NCBI GenBank assembly: GCA_041397625.1
Contig: JAWKWH010000002.1
Location: 310,001 to 374,000, forward strand
Source: JAWKWH01 sp041397625
GTDB taxonomy: Bacteria; Pseudomonadota; Alphaproteobacteria; Rhizobiales; Rhizobiaceae
Direction of reading: 5' to 3'
Length of the DNA stretch: 64,000 nt
Shown here one piece after another: positions 57,176 to 64,000 of this stretch (position 1 is its first letter; each line of letters starts with the position of its first letter). A model generated the notes under the pieces. That model did no database searches and was not told the DNA's origin. It was given only the letters and a program-made list of their open reading frames with translations. The position numbers and the translations under genes are program-made.

Positions 57176-57994
57176 ATGGCGGAGAATATCAAAAGCCTGC
57201 GCGGCGGCGCGATCGCCGCGATCTCGTCTGCCGATCTCGATCTGAAAAGGTCGATCACCCGCGACCTCCACAAGCGCTGGCAAACACGGACGATCTCGCT
57301 TTCCAGCCCGCTCGACCCGCCAATCCCGGAACGACCGGGCCGCCCGGAAAAACCGCTGCTGGTCGCTCCCAGGCTGGTCCGGAAGCGGTCGCTCAACAGC
57401 GAAAGCGGACGCATCGCGCTCGTGCACGCGCTCGCCCATATCGAACTCAACGCGATCGATTTGGCGCTCGACATCGTCGCCAGGTTCGCCGCCGTGCAGG
57501 TGCCGCACAGCTTCTTCGACGGCTGGATGCAGGTCGCGTTCGAGGAAGCCAAACATTTCGGCCTGTTGTCCGAAAGGCTCAGCGCCCTCGGTGCTGCCTA
57601 TGGCGACCTGCCGGCCCATGACGGGCTGTGGCAGGCGGCGACCGACACGATGAACGACCTCAACGCCCGCCTTGCGATCGTGCCGCTGGTATTGGAGGCG
57701 CGCGGCCTCGACATCACCCCGTCCCTGACAGCCAAGATGATCGAGACCGGCGACCTGGAGACCGCGGCCATCCTCGAAATCATCTACACCGACGAGAAAA
57801 AGCATGTGGCGATCGGCGCCAAATGGTTCCGTTTCTTCTGCGCGCGCGATCGCGTCGACCCGGCGGCGCGCTTCCAGACGCTGGTGCGAGCCAACTTTCG
57901 CGGGCAGCTGAAACCGCCCTTCAACGACAGGGCGCGCGCCGCGGCCGGCATGACGCCGGCTTTTTATCGTGCTTTGTCATCGGCTTCGAGTTGA
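57176..57994 (+). CDS. DUF455 ferritin-like protein
   Basis: 272 residues. The four-helix ferritin-like core has Glu/His pairs suited to a di-iron site: HIELNAID, EEAKHFGLL, LEARGLD and TDEKKHVAIG. Related to MiaE-like hydroxylases, but the reaction is unknown. It is 19 bases after the peroxiredoxin gene, suggesting a shared oxidative-stress role. An ATG about 20 bases after the bcp stop is used as start. Confidence 0.85.
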   Translation: MAENIKSLRGGAIAAISSADLDLKRSITRDLHKRWQTRTISLSSPLDPPIPERPGRPEKPLLVAPRLVRKRSLNSESGRIALVHALAHIELNAIDLALDIVARFAAVQVPHSFFDGWMQVAFEEAKHFGLLSERLSALGAAYGDLPAHDGLWQAATDTMNDLNARLAIVPLVLEARGLDITPSLTAKMIETGDLETAAILEIIYTDEKKHVAIGAKWFRFFCARDRVDPAARFQTLVRANFRGQLKPPFNDRARAAAGMTPAFYRALSSASS

Positions 57995-58073
57995 TTAGCT
58001 GCGGCGAAGAAAAGGTTTGTTAACCCTAACATTGTGTAATCGCGACATTGAGTTAGGTCAGGTCAGGTTGCCG

Positions 58074-59351
58074 ATGTCACGTACCGGTTTTCGTCACGCA
58101 AGCGTTTTCGGCAGGCGCAGCGAACCACATACCGTCATCATCGCCCACGGCGACAACATCCGCCATTTCACGGTGCGCCCGTGGTTGGTGACGCTGCTTG
58201 GCTCGGCCCTTGCCGCCATCGCCGTCGGTTACCTCCTGGCGACGACCTACCTTGTGCTGCGCGACGACCTGCTCGGGGCGACGGTTGCCCGTCAGGCGCG
58301 CATGCAGCAGGCCTATGAAGATCGTATTTCCGCCCTGCGCGCCCAGCTCGACCGCATCACCAGCCGGCAGTTGCTCGACCAGCAGTTGATGGAAAGCAAG
58401 GTCAGCGAACTGCTCGACCGCCAAGCGGTGCTGAGCGCCCGCCACGGCATCATCAGTCCCCTGCTCGACGGCGCCAAGGGCGACCGGCTGGGCGACAAGG
58501 TGCCGGTACCGAAACCGCGACCGGACGACCGGGCCGAGGCGAGCGTGGACGATGTCTCGGCGTTAGCCTATGCCGGCACCGATCCGATCACCACCGGGGC
58601 GATCTTCTCGCGTATTCTCTCTTCCGACAACGCGGCCGGCAAGGAGACGGCGGCCGACCGCGCCGACCGGGTGTTCGTGGCGATCAACAAGTCGCTTCGC
58701 TCGATCGAGATCGGCCAGGTGAAAAAAATCCGTTCGCTGACCGAGGACGCCTATCAGACGGCGGACACGATTTCCGAAACACTGAGCAATGCCGGCCTCA
58801 ATGTCGGCGTCGACTTCGACAAGGCGGCTACCGGCGGACCGCTGATCACCATCGATCCGTCGCGGTTCGATTCGGAGGTCGAGCAACTCGACGAGGCGTT
58901 GAAAACGCTCGAAATGGTCAAGACCAACGCCAAGATGCTGCCGATCGTTGACCCGCTTCCCGGACACAAGGTCACGAGCAAGTTCGGCATGCGGCGCGAT
59001 CCGCTCCTCGGCCGCCGCGCCATGCATTCGGGCATGGACATTCGCGCGCCGCTGGGCTTTCCGGTCAAGGCGACGGGCGCCGGAACAGTCGTATCGGCCG
59101 GGTGGAACGGCGGCTATGGCCGTATGGTCGAGATAGATCACGGCAATGGCATCAGTACGCGCTATGCCCATATGAGCCGAATTCGCGTCAAGGAAGGCCA
59201 GAAGGTCGTCGCCGGCGACATTGTCGGCAATGTCGGCAGTTCAGGGCGTTCCACCGGACCGCATCTGCACTACGAGGTTCGGCGTGGCGACCGGCCGATC
59301 AATCCCCGCCGCTTCATCGCAGTCGGCCGGGCACTCTCCAAACTGCTCTAA
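58074..59351 (+). CDS. M23-family metallopeptidase (LytM/DipM-like)
   Basis: 425 residues. One N-terminal membrane helix (about residues 37-60), a periplasmic coiled coil rich in Leu/Gln/Arg (residues 75-130), and a C-terminal M23 domain with zinc ligands in AMHSGMDI and GPHLHYEV. Cleaves peptidoglycan crosslinks or activates amidases. ATG at 58074 is chosen because AGGT lies nearby and a cytoplasmic tail precedes the helix; an upstream TTG at 58017 is less likely. Confidence 0.92.
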   Translation: MSRTGFRHASVFGRRSEPHTVIIAHGDNIRHFTVRPWLVTLLGSALAAIAVGYLLATTYLVLRDDLLGATVARQARMQQAYEDRISALRAQLDRITSRQLLDQQLMESKVSELLDRQAVLSARHGIISPLLDGAKGDRLGDKVPVPKPRPDDRAEASVDDVSALAYAGTDPITTGAIFSRILSSDNAAGKETAADRADRVFVAINKSLRSIEIGQVKKIRSLTEDAYQTADTISETLSNAGLNVGVDFDKAATGGPLITIDPSRFDSEVEQLDEALKTLEMVKTNAKMLPIVDPLPGHKVTSKFGMRRDPLLGRRAMHSGMDIRAPLGFPVKATGAGTVVSAGWNGGYGRMVEIDHGNGISTRYAHMSRIRVKEGQKVVAGDIVGNVGSSGRSTGPHLHYEVRRGDRPINPRRFIAVGRALSKLL

Positions 59352-59352
59352 T

Positions 59353-59393
59353 CTGACAGCGGAACGGCTGTGGACCCGTCGACAGCCTGTCAG
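59353..59393. terminator. Nested inverted repeats between convergent M23 and prfB genes
   Basis: CTGACAG (59353-59359) pairs with CTGTCAG (59387-59393), and inside it GGCTGT (59366-59371) pairs with ACAGCC (59382-59387). It spans the 38-base gap between two convergent stops and overlaps the prfB stop codon. No U-run follows, so bidirectional termination is a suggestion only. Confidence 0.4.
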
Positions 59394-60521
59394 TCGAGAT
59401 CGGCGACCGGCTCGGCCGGATTGCCGTCAATCCTGGCCGACAGCGAAGCCCTGATGAAGTCGTCGAGGTCTCCGGCGAGCACGTCCTGCGGCGAGGTGTT
59501 TTCGATGCCGGTGCGCAAGTCCTTCACGAGCTGATAGGGCTGCAGCACGTAGGATCGGATCTGATGCCCCCAGCCGATCTCGGTCTTGGTCGATTCCAGC
59601 GCGTTGGCCTCCGCCTCGCGTTTCTTCAACTCTTCCTCGTACAGCCGGGCGCGCAGCATGTCCCAGGCCGTGGCGCGGTTCTTGTGCTGCGAGCGCTCGC
59701 TCTGGCACTGGACCACGATGCCGCTCTCGATATGGGTGATGCGCACCGCGGAATCGGTGGTGTTGATGTGCTGGCCGCCGGCGCCCGAGGCGCGATAGGT
59801 GTCGATACGGACATCCGATTCCGAAACGTCGATCTCGATCGTATCGTCGATCACCGGATAGACCCAGATCGAGGCAAACGAGGTATGGCGGCGCGCATTG
59901 CTGTCGAAGGGAGAAATGCGCACCAGCCGGTGCACGCCCGATTCGGTCTTGAGGTAACCGTAGGCGTTCTCGCCCTTGATCAGCAGCGTGGCCGACTTGA
60001 TGCCTGCCTCCTCGCCGTCATGGATTTCGAGCAGTTCCACCTTCATGCCGTGCTTTTCGGCCCAGCGCGTATACATGCGCATCAGCATCTGGGCCCAGTC
60101 CTGGCTTTCGGTGCCACCGGCGCCGGCATGAACCTCCAGATAGGTGTCGTTGGTGTCTGCCTCGCCGGACAACAGCGTCTTCAACTCGCGTTCGGCGATC
60201 TCCGTTTCAAGGCCGCGAATGGCCGCCTCGGCCTCGGCAACGACGGCGTCGTCGCCTTCCTCCTCACCAAGTTCGATAAGCCCGATATTGTCGTCAAGCG
60301 CCTGCGAAAGCCGTTTGATCGCGGCAATGTTGTCATCGAGCCCCTGGCGCTCGCGCATCAGCTTCTGCGCCTCGGCCGGATCGTTCCACAGTTCCGGGTC
60401 CTCGGCGCGGTTGTTGAGATATTCCAGTCGTTTCAGTGCCTGGTCCCAGTCAAAGATGCCTCCTCAGCAGGCCGATCGCCTGCCTGATTTCATCGATGAG
60501 ATTTTCGGTTTCGGCCCGCAT
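59390..60521 (-). CDS. prfB: Peptide chain release factor 2, with programmed +1 frameshift
   Basis: 376 residues after frameshifting. It terminates translation at UGA and UAA. Codons 1-23 (60521-60453) end at an in-frame TGA at 60452-60450; the slip site CTT-TGA-C, preceded by AGGAGG three bases upstream of CTT, moves the ribosome +1 into the remaining 353 codons. The GGQ motif reads RASGAGGQHINTTDSAVR, and HAGAGGTES is present. The long frame alone would start at 60358 and lose the N-terminal domain. Confidence 0.95.
60449..60464 (-). promoter_or_regulatory. prfB: prfB +1 programmed frameshift site
   Basis: On the minus strand: AGGAGG, CAT, CTT, TGA, C. The internal Shine-Dalgarno AGGAGG sits three bases before the CTT slip codon, the optimal spacing known for prfB. 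Low RF2 slows termination at the TGA and favours the slip, giving autoregulation. Confidence 0.95.
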
Positions 60522-60649
60522 GGATGGTTGGTTCTTTCGTTCTGCCGGTTGAAATTTCGGGCGGACCATATGGAGGCGCCCGCCGGCTGTAAAGCGGTCC
60601 GCGTGACATATGACCGGGTTGTTCGCCTAAATCGAGAGGCCGTGCGCGA

Positions 60650-63094
60650 TCAATAGAGACCGCCGCTGCCGGAGATGATCGCCCGGTTGGCTTCCGGCGA
60701 TATCGCCTGGCCGCGTTCCGAGAGCTCGAGATAGTCCATGCCGATGACCGAATAGCTGTCGGCGGGGCCCGTACCGGGCTTGAACGCCTCAACAATGACA
60801 TCGCCGCTGTCGGCGCGCATTCCGGTCTTGCGGTTGATCTTGATCAGCGACATGCCCTCCGGCACGCTGAACTCGACCGGACGCTTACCCTCGAGCGCCG
60901 CCGCCATGAACTCCTTGAACACCGGGGCAGCAAGGCCGCCGCCGGTCGAACCGCGCCCCATCGGCCGCGGCGTGTCGTAGCCCATGAACACGCCCACGAC
61001 GAGATTAGGCGTGAAGCCGACGAACCAGACATCCTTTTCGTCGTTGGTCGTACCGGTCTTGCCGGCGATCGGACGCTTGAGCTCGGAAACGGTCACCGCC
61101 GTGCCGCGCTTGACGACGCCCTCCATCATCGAGGTGATCTGGTAGGCGGTCATCGGATCAAGCACCTGTTCGGCGTTGTCGACCAGTTCCGGCTCGGGCT
61201 GGTCCAGCCAGTTGGTGGCTTGGCAGCCGCCGCAGTCGCGCTGGTCGTGCTTGAACACGGTCTTGCCGTAACGGTCCTGGATGCGGTCGATCAGCGACGG
61301 GGTCACATGCTTGCCGCCATTGGCGATGATCGAATAGGCGGTGACCATGCGCATGACGGTGGTTTCGCCGGAACCCAGAGCCATTGCCAGAACCGGGGAA
61401 AGCTTGTCGTAGAGACCGAAGCGTTCGGCGTATTCGGCCACAAGGTTCATGCCCATGTCCTTGGCCAGGCGGACCGTCATCAGGTTGCGCGAGCGCTCAA
61501 TGCCGAGACGCAGCGTCGACGGACCGGCGGAACCTCCGCCATAGTTTTTCGGCCGCCAGATCTCGCCCCCGGACTTGATCTCGATCGGTGCGTCGAGAAC
61601 CACGGAAGCCGGCGTGTAGCCGTTGTCGAGCGCGGCGGCGTAGACGATGGGCTTGAACGCCGAGCCCGGCTGGCGCATCGCCTGCGTGGCGCGGTTGAAC
61701 TCCGACTCGGCAAAGGAGAAACCGCCGACCATGGCCAGCACGCGGCCTGTATGCGGGTCCATCGCCACCAGGGCGCCCTCGATCTCGGGAACCTGGCGCA
61801 GGCGCCAGCCGCCCTCGTCGAGCTTCTCGACATAGATCACGTCGCCCGGTTTCAGCACGTCGGCTGGCGATTTGGCCTTTTTCAGCTTGCCGTCCTCGCG
61901 GTAGCGCATCGCCCATTTCATTTCGCCAACGGAGATCGAACCGGTTTCCCGTTCGTCCGCCAGTTCGCCCGAAACCTTGAAACCCGGTTGCAGACCGATC
62001 GACACGCTCTCCCCGTCGGCGCTGAGAACGACGGCCAGCCGCCATTCGGGGACGTCGCTCAGGCGCTTGACCTTGCCGAGCGGCACGCCCCAGTCGTCGC
62101 CGACATCGATCTTGGCTACCGGTCCGCGAAAACCGCGAAGCGTATCATATTTGACAAGCCCGTGCTGCAGCGCCTCGCGGGCCTGAAGCTGCATTTTGGG
62201 ATCGATGGTCGAGCGCACCGACAGACCGCCCTCGTAGAGCGCATCGTCGCCGTAACGGGCGATGATCTGGCGGCGGACCTCCTCGGTGAAGTATTCGCCG
62301 GCGAACAGATAGGTACCGCCCCGACGCGGCGTGACGCCGAGCGGCATCGCCTTGGCCTTCTCGCCGTCTTCCTGCGAAACGTAGCCGTTCTCCACCATGC
62401 GGTCGAGAACGTAGTTGCGACGTTCGATCGCCCGCGCGGTACGCTTGAAGGGATGATAGTTGGACGGTCCCTTGGGCAAGGCGGCCAGATAGGCCGCCTC
62501 GTGCAGCGCCAACTCGTTGACCGACTTGTTGTAGTAGGTCAGCGCCGCTCCCGCGATGCCGTAGGAGCCGAGACCGAAGAAAATCTCGTTCAAATAGAGC
62601 TCGAGAATACGGTCCTTGGTATAGGCCTGCTCGATGCGCAGCGCGAGGATCGCCTCGCGAATCTTGCGCTCGATCGTCTGGTCGGAAGTCAGCAGGAAGT
62701 TCTTCGCCACCTGCTGGGTGATGGTGGACGCGCCCTCGGCGCGCCTGCCGGAACCGTAATTGCGGATGTTGTTGATGATCGCGCGGGTCAGGCCCTGCGG
62801 ATCAATGCCTGGATGCTGATAGAAATTCTTGTCCTCGGCCGAGATGAACGCGGCCTTGACCCGGTCGGGCACGGCCTGGATCGGCAGGTACAGCCGGCGC
62901 TCGCGGGCAAATTCGGCCATCAGCGCCCCATCGGAGGCGTGAACGCGCGTCGTCACCGGCGGCTCGTATTTCGACAGCACCTCGTAGTCGGGCAGATCCT
63001 TGGCGAGATCGCTGACATAGACGGCAACGACGGCCGCCACCAGCAGGCCCAGAACCGTGCCAACACCGAAAAAATATCCTATCAGCCTGACCAT
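60650..63094 (-). CDS. mrcA: Penicillin-binding protein 1A, bifunctional
   Basis: 814 residues. Class A PBP with an N-terminal membrane helix (about 4-28), a GT51 glycosyltransferase domain (EDKNFYQHPGID, TQQVAKNFLL), an OB-like insert, and a transpeptidase domain with the acylated Ser in GSAFKP (about residue 475), SRN, and KTGTT (about 679). Polymerises and crosslinks peptidoglycan in the periplasm. It follows the amidase gene by 205 bases on the same strand, as in many alphaproteobacteria. Confidence 0.96.
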   Translation of the reverse strand: MVRLIGYFFGVGTVLGLLVAAVVAVYVSDLAKDLPDYEVLSKYEPPVTTRVHASDGALMAEFARERRLYLPIQAVPDRVKAAFISAEDKNFYQHPGIDPQGLTRAIINNIRNYGSGRRAEGASTITQQVAKNFLLTSDQTIERKIREAILALRIEQAYTKDRILELYLNEIFFGLGSYGIAGAALTYYNKSVNELALHEAAYLAALPKGPSNYHPFKRTARAIERRNYVLDRMVENGYVSQEDGEKAKAMPLGVTPRRGGTYLFAGEYFTEEVRRQIIARYGDDALYEGGLSVRSTIDPKMQLQAREALQHGLVKYDTLRGFRGPVAKIDVGDDWGVPLGKVKRLSDVPEWRLAVVLSADGESVSIGLQPGFKVSGELADERETGSISVGEMKWAMRYREDGKLKKAKSPADVLKPGDVIYVEKLDEGGWRLRQVPEIEGALVAMDPHTGRVLAMVGGFSFAESEFNRATQAMRQPGSAFKPIVYAAALDNGYTPASVVLDAPIEIKSGGEIWRPKNYGGGSAGPSTLRLGIERSRNLMTVRLAKDMGMNLVAEYAERFGLYDKLSPVLAMALGSGETTVMRMVTAYSIIANGGKHVTPSLIDRIQDRYGKTVFKHDQRDCGGCQATNWLDQPEPELVDNAEQVLDPMTAYQITSMMEGVVKRGTAVTVSELKRPIAGKTGTTNDEKDVWFVGFTPNLVVGVFMGYDTPRPMGRGSTGGGLAAPVFKEFMAAALEGKRPVEFSVPEGMSLIKINRKTGMRADSGDVIVEAFKPGTGPADSYSVIGMDYLELSERGQAISPEANRAIISGSGGLY

Positions 63095-63299
63095 CGATCC
63101 CCGTCAGTTCCTCAATGCGCCTCGAAGCCGTGCAGATGAAGCGCGGACAATGATTTAGCGCCTGTTGACCCCAACTTGTGGGCAAAATAGGGCAATTTCC
63201 GGTTCCCGCCGCCATAATTGACCGGCAAATGCGCCAGTGTTGTCATTGTGCAACGTGCGGTGGCAGGGCTCGCGTCGCGTCCGGAACGACCAGCTCCGC

Positions 63300-64000
63300 T
63301 CATCCGCCCATCTCCGCATGGGCGGCGGCGTATTTCTTCACGGCCGCCACGATACTGTCGCCGGCCTTATCCCGCCATTTGGGATCGCGCAGCAGCGATT
63401 CGTCCTTTGGATTGGACAGATAGCCGAGCTCCAACAACACCGACGGAACGTCGGGCGCGGTCAATACGCGAAAACCGGCAAAACGGTGCGGATTCTTGAT
63501 CAGCTCCACCGTGTGCGACATCTCTCCCACCAGTGAACGGGCGAAACGGATGGAGAAGGTCTGCGTCTCGCGCCGCATCAGGTCGAGCAGGATATCGGCC
63601 ACCTCGTGGCTTGCCTCTTCCGGCGCGATGCCGGCCAACTGGTCGGCCAGGTTCTCGCTGCTGGCGATCGCATGGGCGACCTCGTCCGACGCCTCGTCGG
63701 AAACCGTGTACACGGTGGCGCCCCGCACGCTGCGGAAACGGATGGTGTCGGCATGCACCGAGATGAACAGATCGGCCTCATATTGGCGGGCGAGCGCGAC
63801 CCGTTCGCTCAACCGAAGGAATCGATCGTCGTCTCTGGTAAGGAAAACACGAATGTCACCAGCTTGTTCCAGCTTTTTCTTCAACCCGATTGCGAACGCC
63901 AGGGTGATGTTTTTCTCCACCGCGCCCCCGACGCTGCGGGCACCGCCGTCGATGCCGCCATGGCCCGGATCGAGAACGACGGTGAACGGATGCGAGCCAT
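63300..64000 (-). CDS. N-acetylmuramoyl-L-alanine amidase, AmiC-type, 3' part
   Basis: The frame runs off the window edge; 233 codons are present. The zinc-site motif VVLDPGHGGIDGGA, the Glu in GAVEKNITLAF, FISVHAD and the catalytic Glu in LELGYLSN make up the Amidase_3 domain. It cleaves the amide bond between MurNAc and the stem peptide, needed for daughter-cell separation. The start (signal peptide, AMIN domain) lies outside the window. Sits upstream of PBP1A. Confidence 0.95.
   Translation of the reverse strand, partial: GSHPFTVVLDPGHGGIDGGARSVGGAVEKNITLAFAIGLKKKLEQAGDIRVFLTRDDDRFLRLSERVALARQYEADLFISVHADTIRFRSVRGATVYTVSDEASDEVAHAIASSENLADQLAGIAPEEASHEVADILLDLMRRETQTFSIRFARSLVGEMSHTVELIKNPHRFAGFRVLTAPDVPSVLLELGYLSNPKDESLLRDPKWRDKAGDSIVAAVKKYAAAHAEMGG

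Noticed and set aside
61220..63139. 639-codon plus-strand open frame
   Set aside because: It lies antisense to the PBP1A gene, whose motifs are intact; typical shadow of a GC-rich coding strand.

Overview
The window is a GC-rich (roughly 62-65 %), gene-dense chromosomal segment from an alphaproteobacterium. Gene families and order point to Hyphomicrobiales (Rhizobiales), in the Phyllobacteriaceae/Rhizobiaceae neighbourhood: the glgP-glgB-glgC-glgA-pgm order, an Omp25/31-type porin, an LspL-type UDP-glucuronate epimerase, a suf operon with a candidate Irr-type iron box, and a short alphaproteobacterial NAD kinase. The genus cannot be fixed from sequence reading alone.

Layout. 1-1.8 kb: the 3' end of a SIS-domain sugar isomerase and an aldehyde dehydrogenase, closed by a clear terminator. 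1.9-14.6 kb: a complete glycogen operon (glgP, glgB, glgC, glgA, pgm, glgX), mostly stitched by ATGA stop/start overlaps, followed by a GH13 alpha-glucosidase. 14.7-16.1 kb: an acyl-CoA thioesterase facing a coupled mscS-fkbM pair. 18.7-23.5 kb: four tightly coupled glycosyltransferases, two of them MurG-like paralogues. 23.5-29.5 kb: a four-gene peptide-type ABC importer. 29.6-34.3 kb: histidine phosphatase, UDP-glucuronate 4-epimerase, UDP-glucose dehydrogenase and a NodU-type carbamoyltransferase, a sugar-nucleotide and glycan-decoration block. 34.3-36.0 kb: hppD with a divergent Lrp regulator.

36.0-37.8 kb is a decayed strip holding a small exported protein, a LuxR-type HTH remnant, a five-copy 15-bp tandem repeat and tRNA-Thr(UGU). 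Then come nadK, a porin, a 600-bp gene-poor stretch and a RhlE-type helicase.

41.6-49.2 kb is a nine-gene Fe-S assembly operon on the minus strand: cysteine desulfurase, sufB, a truncated cupin, sufC, sufD, sufS, sufT, sufA, tfoX. It has a candidate Irr box and a second palindrome in the upstream divergent region. 49.4-64 kb carries housekeeping and envelope genes: hydrolase, PaiB, anmK, tyrS, a 1128-residue AsmA-like DUF3971 protein, bcp, a ferritin-like DUF455 protein, an M23 peptidase, prfB with its programmed +1 frameshift, PBP1A and the 3' part of a cell-wall amidase.

Together the segment links carbon storage (ADP-glucose/glycogen), UDP-glucuronate supply and surface glycan assembly, iron-dependent Fe-S biogenesis, and peptidoglycan synthesis and recycling. 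The most unusual items are the four-glycosyltransferase cluster with its neighbouring glycan genes, the cupin half-gene inside suf, the iron-box architecture, and the decayed tRNA-flanking strip with the tandem repeat. No complete mobile element, CRISPR array or rRNA gene was seen.
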